In this document: one piece after another, positions 1 to 9,659 of the stretch
Numbering within the stretch: position 1 is the first letter of the stretch
Layout of the letters: every line of letters begins with the position of its first letter
Assembly: GCA_039821645.1 (NCBI GenBank)
Contig: JBCBNU010000007.1
Span: forward strand, 1-64,000
Origin: CALBPI01 sp039821645
GTDB lineage: Bacteria > Pseudomonadota > Gammaproteobacteria > Steroidobacterales > Woeseiaceae
DNA length: 64,000 nucleotides
Direction of reading: 5' to 3'
The notes under the pieces: generated by a model
Told to the model about the DNA's origin: nothing
Seen by the model: only the letters and a program-made list of their open reading frames with translations
Databases searched by the model: none
Program-made: the position numbers and the translations under genes

Positions 1-762
<762 letters not shown>

Positions 763-766
<4 letters not shown>

Positions 767-1791
767 AAGCACTGACCAAGAAACACGCTGAACCCGGTAT
801 CTGGTTAGAAGACATCGCGGAACCGACAATTGGCCCGAACGATGTGCTGATCAAGGTTCAGCGAACCGCCATCTGCGGCACAGATATCCACATCTATCGC
901 TGGGATGAGTGGGCGCGCGCGACGATCCCGGTGCCGATGGCGGTCGGGCACGAATTCTCCGGAGAAATCGTTGAGCTCGGCAGCGAAGTCTATGGCCTCA
1001 AGGTCGGCGGCCGGGTCTCCGCGGAAGGTCACATCACCTGCGGAGTCTGCCGCAACTGTCGTGCAGGCCGCCGACACCTGTGCATTAACACTGTGGGTAT
1101 TGGCGTCAATCGACCCGGTGCTTTCGCCGAGTACATCGCAGTACCTGCCGCCAACGTGTTTCCGTTGCCGGACGACATCAGCGACGACATGGCCTCGATC
1201 CTGGACCCGTTTGGCAATGCAACGCATACCGCCCTGTCGTTCGACCTGGTGGGTGAGGATGTTTTGATCACGGGCGCCGGACCCATAGGCATCATGGCTG
1301 TGGCCATAGCGAGGTTTGTTGGAGCGCGTCATGTGGTCGTAACCGACGTGAACGACTATCGACTCGAACTGGCCAAACGTATGGGTGCGTCGGTCACCGT
1401 CAACGTCGCAGAATCGACGATCGATCAGGCCATGCAATCACTTGGCATGACTGAGGGTTTCGATGTCGGCATGGAAATGTCCGGCAACGGCACAGCACTG
1501 CGTGAACTGCTGCGTGTGATGCACCACGGTGGCAATGTCGCCCTGCTGGGTATCCCGCCTGATGACACCGCGGTCGATTGGAATCAAATCATTTTCAAAG
1601 GACTCAATCTCAAGGGCATTTATGGCCGCGAGATGTTTGAGACCTGGTACAAGATGTCGAGCATGCTGCAAAGCGGACTGGATCTCTCACCGATCATCAC
1701 GCATCGCTTCCCATTAGCAGATTACGCGGAGGCGTTCCGCATTATGGACAGCGGGAAATCCGGCAAGGTGATTCTCGACTGGGCGGCCTGA
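763..1791 (+). CDS. tdh: L-threonine 3-dehydrogenase
   Basis: This is a zinc-dependent, NAD-linked medium-chain dehydrogenase that oxidises threonine to 2-amino-3-ketobutyrate, the substrate of the preceding Kbl. At 342 residues it is the usual family length. Cys38 in ICGTDIHIYRWDEW and the GHEFSGEI segment supply catalytic-zinc ligands, and the CGVCRNCRAGRRHLC run forms the structural-zinc lobe. The Rossmann glycine motif is GAGPIGIMA. The start overlaps the kbl stop by 4 bp. A hairpin overlapping the stop codon probably ends the transcript before convergent sppA. Confidence 0.97.
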
Positions 1792-1802
1792 GCCACCCAG
1801 TC
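1777..1802. terminator. Hairpin between convergent tdh and sppA
   Basis: GACTGGG (1777-1783) pairs with CCCAGTC (1796-1802). After one C/A mismatch the stem continues with GGC/GCC around a CTGA tetraloop. The hairpin contains the tdh stop codon and lies 9 bp from the sppA stop. Only a weak T stretch follows on the + side (GCCTTT), so it is a possible bidirectional terminator without a full U tract. Confidence 0.5.
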
Positions 1803-1810
1803 GCCTTTGA

Positions 1811-3667
1811 TCATTGGATGGTGCAGAAGCACTCGGCGTAGCGGTACATCGGATCGTTGAAGCGCGCAAAGTCCTGATACACGTCTTCGACGATCCTTCC
1901 GACTTCCGACATGCCTTCGCGACGCTTCAGCAGTGGGCCGAGATCGATGCCGAGCTTCCCGCCGGTAACAAGCAAACTCATCAATAACTGCTGCTCTTCG
2001 GAGAGCTGAGGCTCAATGAAACGGGTGCTGTACGCGCCCTCACTCAGCGACGCAGACTCAGCTGCAATCGCAATGGCATCTTCGAGCGTTCCGATGCTAT
2101 CGACCAGTCCATACTGCAATGCCGTAGGGCCGATCCAGACCTGACCCTGGGCAACTTCGTCGACCGCATCAAATTCCATGTTCCGGAATGAGGCGACATT
2201 GCCAACAAACTCGCGGTACCCGTGCTCAATATTCTGTTGCAGTACATCACGCACCTGCGGATCGATCGCACGATCGGTTCTGAGCGCACCCGCAATCCGT
2301 GTCGTGCCCACCCCGTCGGTGTACAAACCGAGTCGGGCAAAGGACTCTTCGAACGTCGGGAACATCGCAAAGATCCCGATGGAACCCGTGATCGTGTTTT
2401 CCTGTGCGACGATGTGATCCGCCGCCATCGAGATCCAATAACCGCCCGACGCAGCAACGCCACCCATCGATGCAATGATCGGCTTGCCTGCTTTCTGGAT
2501 GTTCTGGATTTCGTCCGATATCACCTCGGAAGCAAACGCGCTGCCACCACCCGAATCGACTCTGAGTACGACCGCCTTCACATCATCATCAAGGCGCGCT
2601 TGACGCAGGAGTCTTGCCGTCGAGTCACCGCCGATCATGCCCGGAGGTGCGGAGCCATCGATAATACTGCCGGAAGCCACGACAACCGCCAAGACATCAT
2701 CCGCTTCGATCGACGGCTCGAGCATCCGTTTGGCATTCAGGTATGCACGGTAGCCGACCTGATTAAACGTGCCCGGGTTGTTGGCATCCTCGCCGACCAG
2801 GTCGATCATTCTTTCGCGCACGGTACTCGAAGATGCAAGCTCGTCTACCAGACCATTTGCCAAAGCAAACTCGGAGAAGTTACCTCCGGATTTTCGAAGC
2901 TCATCGGCAATATGGTCAGCCATGTTCTGGATCGTGTCCGGCTCCAGATCGCGCTGGGCGGTAATGTCGCTCTTGTAGTTTGACCAGAGCGCATCGAGCA
3001 GGCGTACCCGCTGTCCGCGGTCTTCATCCGACATGCTGGTACGTGTGTAGGGTTCGATGAAGCTCTTGTGCGTACCCACTTTAAAAATGTTCCAGGTGAT
3101 TGAGAGCTTCTCAATCACTTCCGCGTAGTAGGTCCGGTAAGTGCCGTACCCATCCGCAATGACGACGCCATTAGGGTCGAGGATTACCTCATCGGCATGC
3201 GAAGCGAGGTAGTAAGCGCCCTGGGAGTAGTAGGCCCCGAACGAGAGAATCTTCTTGCCGCTCTCCTTAAAGCGCGTCAACGCCTCACCTACCTCACGGA
3301 GTTTCGTGAGCTCTCCACCGCCAAGAACATCTGCGCGCAAATAGATCATTTCAATTGCATCATCGTTCGCGGCTAGGTCGATCGCATCGACAAGATCACG
3401 TACCAGCACTTCAGCTATCGTGTCACCGGTGACTTCCGCAATCGCTCGGTCCAACGGTGTGCCTGACAACTGCTCCGTCAACACGCCGGCCGGCGCGACC
3501 ACCAGGGCCGCTCGTTCTGGCAAAACGATATCTGACGGCGTGACTACGCGAATGAATATCGAAAACAGCACCAGCAACAATACAAGGTGCAACACTTTCC
3601 GAAGGCCATTAATCAGGCTCCAGATACCGCCGAACAGGCGAAACAACAGGTTGGGTTTGTCAGACAT
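1811..3667 (-). CDS. sppA: Signal peptide peptidase SppA, long (67K) type
   Basis: SppA is an inner-membrane serine protease with a Ser-Lys dyad that degrades cleaved signal peptides. At 618 residues it is the long, tandem-domain form found in E. coli. One N-terminal membrane helix lies at about residues 19-43. The general-base lysine is Lys201 (GTHKSFIEP) in the first peptidase S49 domain, and the nucleophile is Ser407 (GGVAASGGYW) in the second, close to E. coli Lys209 and Ser409. It lies 70 bp behind the TRAP operon on the same strand and could be co-transcribed with it. The C-terminal tail YAECFCTIQ is cysteine-containing and unremarkable otherwise. Confidence 0.95.
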   Translation of the reverse strand: MSDKPNLLFRLFGGIWSLINGLRKVLHLVLLLVLFSIFIRVVTPSDIVLPERAALVVAPAGVLTEQLSGTPLDRAIAEVTGDTIAEVLVRDLVDAIDLAANDDAIEMIYLRADVLGGGELTKLREVGEALTRFKESGKKILSFGAYYSQGAYYLASHADEVILDPNGVVIADGYGTYRTYYAEVIEKLSITWNIFKVGTHKSFIEPYTRTSMSDEDRGQRVRLLDALWSNYKSDITAQRDLEPDTIQNMADHIADELRKSGGNFSEFALANGLVDELASSSTVRERMIDLVGEDANNPGTFNQVGYRAYLNAKRMLEPSIEADDVLAVVVASGSIIDGSAPPGMIGGDSTARLLRQARLDDDVKAVVLRVDSGGGSAFASEVISDEIQNIQKAGKPIIASMGGVAASGGYWISMAADHIVAQENTITGSIGIFAMFPTFEESFARLGLYTDGVGTTRIAGALRTDRAIDPQVRDVLQQNIEHGYREFVGNVASFRNMEFDAVDEVAQGQVWIGPTALQYGLVDSIGTLEDAIAIAAESASLSEGAYSTRFIEPQLSEEQQLLMSLLVTGGKLGIDLGPLLKRREGMSEVGRIVEDVYQDFARFNDPMYRYAECFCTIQ

Positions 3668-3737
3668 AACGTAATTTGGTTTGAGCGAGAGTGGGGATCG
3701 GCAAGACTACCTGAAACCAGGCGATCGCGCGTGGCTG

Positions 3738-4991
3738 TTACACGAGCGCCATCGAGAGCTGCGGCCAGAACGTGATCACGATCACCGATAGCAGCAAAAT
3801 CAAAAGGAACGGGAACGTGGCGCTGTAAACCTCGGTGATCGGTCGCTCAAAGCGATAGCTCGCGATAAACAGATTCAGACCGACTGGTGGTGTGAGATAG
3901 CCTAACTGCATCGCCGACAAGAACACCATACCAAGGTGGACCGGATCGATGTTGTACTGTGCCGCCACCGGAAGAATCAGCGGCACGACGAGAACGAGCG
4001 CTGAGAAGATATCCAGAATTGCACCCAGCACCAACAAGAACAGCAAGAGCAGGATCAGGAAACTCGTCTGTGTATCGACGAAGCCACTGACCCAACCGAG
4101 AAGCTTCTGCGGCACACCGGTATCGATCATAATGTTGGTGGAAGCGAGCGACATCCCGAGAATCACGAGGATGCCACCTACCAGCAGCATCGACTCGCGC
4201 ATGAGATCTGGCAATTGCTTGAAGCTGATTTCTCGCAGCACGATCACCTCGACGATCAATGCGTACAGTGCGGTGACCGCGGCCGCCTCCGACACCGCAA
4301 AATAGCCCGAGTAGATACCGCCCAAGACCACGATCGGTAATGGCAGCTCCCACTTGCTTTCCCAAAGCGCGCTGCCGACGGTCTTCCAGGAGAATCGCTT
4401 CAGGGTCTGCTTCTGATCGCGGTTCACCCACAGACACCACCCTGCAAGCATGGCGAGCATGAGCATCCCCGGGAGCACACCGGCTCGAAACAGCGTGTCG
4501 ATCGAAATACCGGCAACGATGCCGTAGAGAATCAAGGGAAGTGACGGGGCGAACAAGAGTCCGAGCGATCCTGCGGAAGTCACGAGGCCCAAATTGAACT
4601 TCGGTTCGTAGCCGGACTGCTTCAGTGCCGGATACAAAATGGCACCGAGAGCGATGATCGTGACGCCCGATGCGCCCGTGAACGCTGTAAAGAACGCGCA
4701 AGCAGCCAACGAAACGATGGCGAGCCCCCCGGGCATCCAACCCAATAGTGCATCCGTGAGACGTACCAATCGGCTCGGCGCTTTGCTCGCGCTCAGCAAA
4801 TAACCAGCGAAGGTGAATAAAGGGATCGCCAATAAAACCGGCATCTCTGCGATCGAGAAAAACTCAATCGCAAGTGCAGACAAATCGATGTCTTCACGGG
4901 AGTAGGAGTACAAAGCACTTGCAGCGATCAACGCGAAGAGAGGCGCGCCGAAAATAGCCAGTAAGAGCAGCAGTGCACCGAAAACAATCAT
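3738..4991 (-). CDS. dctM: TRAP transporter large permease subunit DctM
   Basis: This is the large membrane subunit of a tripartite ATP-independent periplasmic (TRAP) transporter, the sodium-coupled translocation channel. Its 417 residues are almost entirely hydrophobic, with about 12 predicted membrane helices and family-like segments such as FTGASGVTIIALGAILYPAL and LGYLTPPVGLNLF. The start overlaps the end of dctQ by 4 bp (ATGA), so the two membrane subunits are translationally coupled. It is the last gene of the tatT-dctP-dctQ-dctM set. Confidence 0.95.
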   Translation of the reverse strand: MIVFGALLLLLAIFGAPLFALIAASALYSYSREDIDLSALAIEFFSIAEMPVLLAIPLFTFAGYLLSASKAPSRLVRLTDALLGWMPGGLAIVSLAACAFFTAFTGASGVTIIALGAILYPALKQSGYEPKFNLGLVTSAGSLGLLFAPSLPLILYGIVAGISIDTLFRAGVLPGMLMLAMLAGWCLWVNRDQKQTLKRFSWKTVGSALWESKWELPLPIVVLGGIYSGYFAVSEAAAVTALYALIVEVIVLREISFKQLPDLMRESMLLVGGILVILGMSLASTNIMIDTGVPQKLLGWVSGFVDTQTSFLILLLLFLLVLGAILDIFSALVLVVPLILPVAAQYNIDPVHLGMVFLSAMQLGYLTPPVGLNLFIASYRFERPITEVYSATFPFLLILLLSVIVITFWPQLSMALV

Positions 4992-5488
4992 GCGTCAGAT
5001 ACCGACCGTTCAGACTCGGATCGGCGACCGGCGATGTCGAGAATCACGAACACCAAATACCGCCACGACATCAATGCGAACGCGATCGGCATGATGATCT
5101 GGAACCACCAGGCCGGGAGCCCACCGAGCAGTTCATCCTCATACTCACGAGCCTGCAGAACAAAATCTGCAGCAAACCAGGCGACACATCCGCAGACGAC
5201 TGCGGTAAAAAGGTTGGTGGCCACACGCGTGAGTCTGCGTCCCCACGGTGGCAGGAAGCGAGACATCACGTCGATGGCGATGTGCTTATCGGCGCGACTT
5301 GCTGCCACCGCGCCTGCGAGCGCCAACCACAACACCATGAGGCGGAGCGCCTCATCACCCCAGATCAATCCAGCATCAAAGAAGTTCCGCAGCACGATCT
5401 GACTGCACGCCAGTACGATCATCGCACCCAGCAACAAGACGAGTACGGCATCTTCGGCCGCCTTGCCCCAGCGGGCGAGTTGCTTCAT
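4988..5488 (-). CDS. dctQ: TRAP transporter small permease subunit DctQ
   Basis: This 166-residue protein has four predicted membrane helices (about residues 14-34, 47-64, 88-112 and 130-150), the DctQ topology. DctQ holds the DctM subunit in the membrane and helps dock the binding protein. The segment LMVLWLALAGAVAASRADKH resembles the conserved helix and loop of the family. It starts 11 bp after dctP stops and overlaps dctM by 4 bp. Confidence 0.92.
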   Translation of the reverse strand: MKQLARWGKAAEDAVLVLLLGAMIVLACSQIVLRNFFDAGLIWGDEALRLMVLWLALAGAVAASRADKHIAIDVMSRFLPPWGRRLTRVATNLFTAVVCGCVAWFAADFVLQAREYEDELLGGLPAWWFQIIMPIAFALMSWRYLVFVILDIAGRRSESERSVSDA

Positions 5489-5499
5489 CGAACCGGTCT

Positions 5500-6534
5500 T
5501 CAGTCAGAGGCTGCGACAGCGCGCTCGGACCGATACTCGCTCAACAAACCAAGCATACGATCGAACATCTCACGCGAAACGACATCTCGATCAGCGAGCG
5601 CTTCGTTGGCTATCGCAACGGCGTTGCGCCAGCTCTCGAGTTGCCCCTCGTCGAGCTCAACAAACTCGATGCCCACGCTTTCCAACGCTGCCAATGCATT
5701 TTCGTTCTCAGCGCGATTGCCTTCATCGAACTCCGTGTAGATCCTCGTCAGGACCTCATTCACGATCGCCTGATCCGCGGCCGAGACACGGTCGAATCGC
5801 TTCTTGTCGATGGCAATGAATGCCATCGTGTAGACCAACGGCACGTTGGTTGCATATTTCACTTTCGTGTGCCACTGGAGCACCAGTGCGCCAACCGGCG
5901 GTGTTGCCACGACGTCGAGCAGACCGGTTTGAAGCCCGGTAAGCACGTCAGTCAGCGGTAAAGTGACCGGGGCCAGGTCGAGTGCTTGCATCCCGGCATA
6001 GCTGATCTCGTCACCCTCAGGCACCCAGACCTTCTTGTTCTTGAGATCAGAAAGTCCGCGAACCGGCGTATTTCCGAGAATCACTGCAAAACCGCCACCA
6101 GCAAAACCGAAACTGACAAAGCCGGCATCTTCGAGACCCTGCTTCAAATCTGCATCGAGCCGTGACCGTACATAGTCGACTTCTTCCTGCGAGTTGAACA
6201 CGAGCGGCAGCCCGTAGATCGAGAGATCCGGATAAAAACTCATCATGCTGCCAGCGGTGAAGGCTCCGCCATGCAACTGACCGATCCGCATCTTGCGCAA
6301 CACTTTGCTGTCACTGCCCTGGATGCCGCCACCAAACAACTTGATGATGACTCGGCCTTCGGTGCGTTCCTTGATCTCTTTGGCGCCCGCACGCATTTTG
6401 CGCATCCATTCCGAATTCTCAGGCGCGATCGTTGCTAGCTTGAATGTTTCGGCGTGCGCGACAGGCGCCGTCACTGACGCCGCCAGAATTGCTGTCAACA
6501 AAGCAGCCAACAGGCCGCTGCTTCGGTAACTCAT
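5500..6534 (-). CDS. dctP: TRAP substrate-binding protein DctP/TatP-like
   Basis: This is a periplasmic ligand-binding protein of the DctP family, 344 residues with a clear signal peptide ending near VTAPVAHA. I chose the ATG at 6534 because it is preceded by GGAGA about 9 bases upstream and directly precedes the basic and hydrophobic signal sequence; an upstream in-frame start would add 30 atypical residues. The position where many DctP proteins carry the ligand-carboxylate arginine reads KVWVPEGD here, with Trp170 in place of Arg. Together with the TatT gene upstream this suggests a TPAT-type transporter with a ligand other than a simple carboxylate. The ligand is not predictable. Confidence 0.92.
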   Translation of the reverse strand: MSYRSSGLLAALLTAILAASVTAPVAHAETFKLATIAPENSEWMRKMRAGAKEIKERTEGRVIIKLFGGGIQGSDSKVLRKMRIGQLHGGAFTAGSMMSFYPDLSIYGLPLVFNSQEEVDYVRSRLDADLKQGLEDAGFVSFGFAGGGFAVILGNTPVRGLSDLKNKKVWVPEGDEISYAGMQALDLAPVTLPLTDVLTGLQTGLLDVVATPPVGALVLQWHTKVKYATNVPLVYTMAFIAIDKKRFDRVSAADQAIVNEVLTRIYTEFDEGNRAENENALAALESVGIEFVELDEGQLESWRNAVAIANEALADRDVVSREMFDRMLGLLSEYRSERAVAASD

Positions 6535-6688
6535 AACTACTCGTCTCCGTGAGTGCCGGTCATTGCCGGATGTCGTATTCACCATAATACTGGGCAGATC
6601 GTGAAGATTCTGTGAACCCTGCACGCCCTCAGTCGCTTGCGACCGTAGACCGACGAACTGAAGCAGTTGTTACGGGATCGGAAATCGA

Positions 6689-7567
6689 TCAGAAGTAGTC
6701 TGCGCCGCTTTCCAACAATTGTTTTGCGTCTCGAACCGCCAGCGTATTCGTCAGGGTCAACCCTTCAGATTCGACCTCCGATGCGAGCACTTCGTTCAAC
6801 AATTGATCGTGCAATTCTTGCTCGTATAGCAGGCGGGCATAGCCTCGGGCGTACTCGACCTTGATGGCAAGATCACGACCCTCAGTCAGTGCAATGGCAC
6901 GCTCGAAATAATCACGGCCGACCTCTGGCTTGCCACCGAGGGCAGGCGGGCGAAGCGTGTTAAGGATGCCAAGGTAGTTGTACAGCGCGCCACGATCCGC
7001 CTCCGGGGTCTCATCCACAACAGCCAGCAGCAACGACTCGATGTGTGGCAACCGCGCCAACGCGGCCCAATCATCGCTGTGCGCCCGAATATAGGCGAGT
7101 GAAGCCACGCCGTAGGTTTCAGCCAATCCCGCATTGTCATCGTCGATTTCATCGAGACCTGCCTCGAACTCGTCGAAGGTCGCGGTCGGCCATGCGCAGC
7201 CCTCATCGATCTCGAGACAAACCGCACGCTCGGCGTATTCGAGTGACCGCGCGGTCAAAATCTTTGCGCGTTCGGGTTCGCGCGCGAACACGGCGCCATA
7301 GGCCGCATACAGATCTGCCGCTGCGGCCAACGCAACGGCGGAGTCGGGATTGCCCTCAATCAGACTATCGAGGAGCAACAGATAAGCCGGAGCGCCGTCT
7401 TCCACAATTAGCGGGTCAGGCTGGTTAAACACCGCACTGCCCAAATCCTCGGCAAACCCTCCGGCAATAGAGGACACCAGACCGCCACAGGCACTGGCAG
7501 TCATGACGATCACAATCACAGCCAGGGCCTTAACGACCCTCGCAGCAGAGGACGGTGCCGTCAGCAT
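6689..7567 (-). CDS. TRAP-associated TPR lipoprotein TatT
   Basis: TatT proteins are alpha-helical TPR-fold lipoproteins that partner the binding protein of TPAT transporters, first characterised in Treponema pallidum. The 292-residue product has a lipoprotein signal with lipobox TASAC, then helical repeats rich in alanine, glutamate and tyrosine and PALGG/YFERAIALTEGRDL segments typical of the family. I chose the ATG at 7567, which lies 10 bp after the rplS stop. It follows the L19 gene on the same strand and precedes dctP by 154 bp, so transporter expression may partly ride on the ribosomal operon. Alternative starts closer to the signal peptide cannot be excluded. Confidence 0.82.
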   Translation of the reverse strand: MLTAPSSAARVVKALAVIVIVMTASACGGLVSSIAGGFAEDLGSAVFNQPDPLIVEDGAPAYLLLLDSLIEGNPDSAVALAAAADLYAAYGAVFAREPERAKILTARSLEYAERAVCLEIDEGCAWPTATFDEFEAGLDEIDDDNAGLAETYGVASLAYIRAHSDDWAALARLPHIESLLLAVVDETPEADRGALYNYLGILNTLRPPALGGKPEVGRDYFERAIALTEGRDLAIKVEYARGYARLLYEQELHDQLLNEVLASEVESEGLTLTNTLAVRDAKQLLESGADYF

Positions 7568-7577
7568 CGCAATCGCG

Positions 7578-7922
7578 TTAGATTTTCTCGCGGATACGTG
7601 CAGCTTTACCGGTGCGGCCGCGCAAGTAGTAGAGCTTGGCGCGACGAACGTCACCGCGGCGTTTCACCGTGATGTCGCCCAGCATAGGGCTGTAAGTTTG
7701 GAATACGCGCTCAACACCCTCACCGTGAGAGATCTTGCGAACTGTGAATGAGGAGTTCAGACCGCGGTTTTTCTTAGCGATCACAACACCCTCGTAAGAC
7801 TGCAGACGCTCACGCTCGCCCTCTTTGACTCGCACCTGTACTACTACGGTGTCACCCGGACCAAATTCGGGAATCTCCCGCGTCATTTGTTCCGCATTGA
7901 TCGCATCAATAATCTTGCTCAT
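7578..7922 (-). CDS. rplS: 50S ribosomal protein L19
   Basis: L19 is a large-subunit protein at the 30S-50S interface. The 114-residue product from the ATG at 7922 has the family signature FGPGDTVVVQVRVKEGERER followed by the conserved SYEGVVIAKKNRGLNSSFTV core. The start is supported by GGAAAGAG about 7 bases upstream; a longer open frame exists upstream but has no L19 similarity. It is the last gene of rpsP-rimM-trmD-rplS, 37 bp after trmD. Confidence 0.98.
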   Translation of the reverse strand: MSKIIDAINAEQMTREIPEFGPGDTVVVQVRVKEGERERLQSYEGVVIAKKNRGLNSSFTVRKISHGEGVERVFQTYSPMLGDITVKRRGDVRRAKLYYLRGRTGKAARIREKI

Positions 7923-7959
7923 CGTTCTCTTTCCAATGACGCACCAAGCGCCCGTTTCT

Positions 7960-8730
7960 CTAATCCCGATCATGTCCAAGCGCCGCGTGCGACGCTATGT
8001 ATTGTTCGAGCAGTTCGCGGTCACCCACATCGAGCTCCATACCTTCGAGCAGGTCCGGACGACGCAACCACGTTCTGCCGAGTTGTTGTTGCCTGCGCCA
8101 GCGTGCTATCGCCGCATGGTTACCGCTCTGCAACACCGCCGGCACATGCCGGCCCTCAATCTCCGCCGGCCGCGTGTAGTGTGGACAATCAAGTAACCCA
8201 TCAGAGAAGGAGTCCTCATCCGCAGAGTCGGCATGCCCCAGCGTTCCTGGGAGCAACCTGACTACGCTGTCCACAACCGCCATCGCGGCCAGTTCACCAC
8301 CAGACAACACAAAATCGCCCAGCGACAGTTCCTCATCAATCTCGGCATCGACGATGCGCTCGTCGAGCCCTTCATACCTGCCAGCCACCAGCACCAACTC
8401 TGGTCGCCGGGCCATGGCCGCAACTCGCGCCTGCGTCAGTTGCGGGCCCTGTGGGCTCATCAGCACGACATGCGCAGCCTCCGAAGCCACTCTCGCCGCG
8501 CGTATGGCTGCCGCCATCGGCGCGAACTGCATCACCATGCCCGGACCACCGCCGAAGGGTCGATCGTCCACCCGACGTTGCCGGTCCTCGGCAAAATCAC
8601 GCGGATTGATGCAGTCCAACGTGACCGCGCCATCCGCAATCGCCCGGCCTACAACGCCGTGCTCTGCGACCGTCCGAACCCAGTCCGGAAACAGTGTGAT
8701 GACCGTGACCCGCTCAAGTTGCCGGATCAC
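7960..8730 (-). CDS. trmD: tRNA (guanine-N1)-methyltransferase TrmD
   Basis: TrmD is a trefoil-knot (SPOUT) methyltransferase that makes m1G37 in tRNAs and prevents frameshifting. The 256-residue protein contains VITLFPDWV, GGGPGMVMQ, the knot segment LVAGRYEGLDERI and SLGDFVLSGGELAA. The start is a GTG at 8730 that overlaps the rimM end by 17 bp and has a strong GGAGGA ribosome site; no later candidate start fits as well. It sits in the normal position between rimM and rplS. Confidence 0.97.
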   Translation of the reverse strand: MIRQLERVTVITLFPDWVRTVAEHGVVGRAIADGAVTLDCINPRDFAEDRQRRVDDRPFGGGPGMVMQFAPMAAAIRAARVASEAAHVVLMSPQGPQLTQARVAAMARRPELVLVAGRYEGLDERIVDAEIDEELSLGDFVLSGGELAAMAVVDSVVRLLPGTLGHADSADEDSFSDGLLDCPHYTRPAEIEGRHVPAVLQSGNHAAIARWRRQQQLGRTWLRRPDLLEGMELDVGDRELLEQYIASHAALGHDRD

Positions 8731-9241
8731 CGTCTTCCTCCGCGCCCGACCAAGCCACCTCGATCGTGTGCGCCTTCAAATCGACGTCGAGTACGTAGCG
8801 CTCCATGACAAACGGCACCAGCGTCTCAACGCCACCGGCATCCGTCACGACCATTACGTCGTGAGCGCCGGTTTCCAACAAGTGGTCAACCTCACCAAGC
8901 AATCGGCCGTCATGAGACACGACCACCGCACCAATCAGGTCGGACCAGTAGTACTCGCCAGCGTCCGTCTCTGGAAGCGCCGAGCGTGGTACCTGCAGCA
9001 CCGTGCCGCTCAAGGCCAGCGCTGCATCCCGATCGTCTACGCCGTCTATTCGCCCTACCAACGTCTTACCCTGGCTGCGAGCCTCGAGCAATCGGTACTC
9101 CTCGCCGTCCGGACTCTTGAAACGCGAAAAGTGCAACAGGTTGTCGCGTGGATCGGTGAAGGAAAATAACTTCACCCAGCCCCGAACACCGTGCGCCCCT
9201 CGAATCTCACCGACCGTCACTTGCCGATCGGTCAGTGTCAC
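8714..9241 (-). CDS. rimM: Ribosome maturation factor RimM
   Basis: RimM assists 30S head assembly by binding S19. The 175-residue protein starts VGEIRGAHGVRGWVKLFSF, the N-terminal RimM beta-barrel motif, and ends with a PRC-barrel-like domain containing EYYWSDLIGAVVV and TLVPFVMERYVLDVD. The start codon is GTG (9241), 17 bp after rpsP. The 3' end overlaps trmD. Confidence 0.97.
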   Translation of the reverse strand: MTLTDRQVTVGEIRGAHGVRGWVKLFSFTDPRDNLLHFSRFKSPDGEEYRLLEARSQGKTLVGRIDGVDDRDAALALSGTVLQVPRSALPETDAGEYYWSDLIGAVVVSHDGRLLGEVDHLLETGAHDVMVVTDAGGVETLVPFVMERYVLDVDLKAHTIEVAWSGAEEDGDPAT

Positions 9242-9258
9242 GACCGGACCCCCACCGC

Positions 9259-9516
9259 TCAGGCGGCAGCTGCAGCCTTGCGGTATTGCTTCAGCAGTTG
9301 CGCAACACGCTCGGAAGGCTGCGCACCCTGGCTCAGCCAGTGATCCGCGCGCTCGATGTCGATACGCAGACCTTCTGCATTGCCTTTAGCAACCGGGTTG
9401 AAGAATCCAAGACGCTCAATGTAGCGGCCATCGCGACGGTTGCGGCTGTCGGTTACCACAAGGTGGTAGAACGGCCGTTTTTTCGCGCCTCCGCGAGACA
9501 AACGAATCGTAACCAT
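9259..9516 (-). CDS. rpsP: 30S ribosomal protein S16
   Basis: S16 is an early-assembly small-subunit protein. The 85-residue product begins MVTIRLSRGGAKKRPFYHLV, which is diagnostic, and continues with RIGFFNP-type sequence (ERLGFFNPVAKG). The ATG at 9516 is chosen over an upstream in-frame start because it matches the invariant S16 N terminus. It is first in the rpsP-rimM-trmD-rplS operon. Confidence 0.98.
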   Translation of the reverse strand: MVTIRLSRGGAKKRPFYHLVVTDSRNRRDGRYIERLGFFNPVAKGNAEGLRIDIERADHWLSQGAQPSERVAQLLKQYRKAAAAA

Positions 9517-9564
9517 AAGTACAAATCCAAATAATGATCTTGTGAAACGAGGCCCTAATCCAAT

Positions 9565-9578
9565 CAGCGTTAACGCTG
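9565..9578. repeat. Perfect 14-bp palindrome upstream of rpsP
   Basis: CAGCGTTAACGCTG is a perfect palindrome 48 bp upstream of the rpsP start, in the 143-bp gap behind ffh. It could be a protein-binding site or part of a leader structure, but no function can be assigned from sequence. The rest of the gap holds only a TACAAT -10-like hexamer (complement of 9610-9615) without a credible -35. Confidence 0.35.
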
Positions 9579-9659
9579 GGACCATCAATTCACCTCGAAA
9601 CAGCCCGCCATTGTAACGGGGCGAGGCCCGCTAGGGAATACGTATTGTCGAAAAAGCCA

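Noticed and set aside
2222..2983. A 253-codon open frame on the plus strand inside sppA
   Set aside because: It is antisense to a clear full-length SppA with both catalytic residues, and its composition is that of a shadow frame.
3847..4740. A 297-codon open frame on the minus strand overlapping dctM
   Set aside because: It lies entirely inside dctM in another frame, is arginine- and histidine-rich as GC-rich shadow frames are, and has no recognisable domain.
9610..9615. TACAAT as a -10 for rpsP on the minus strand
   Set aside because: No -35 better than two matches lies at 16-18 bp, so a promoter cannot be claimed.
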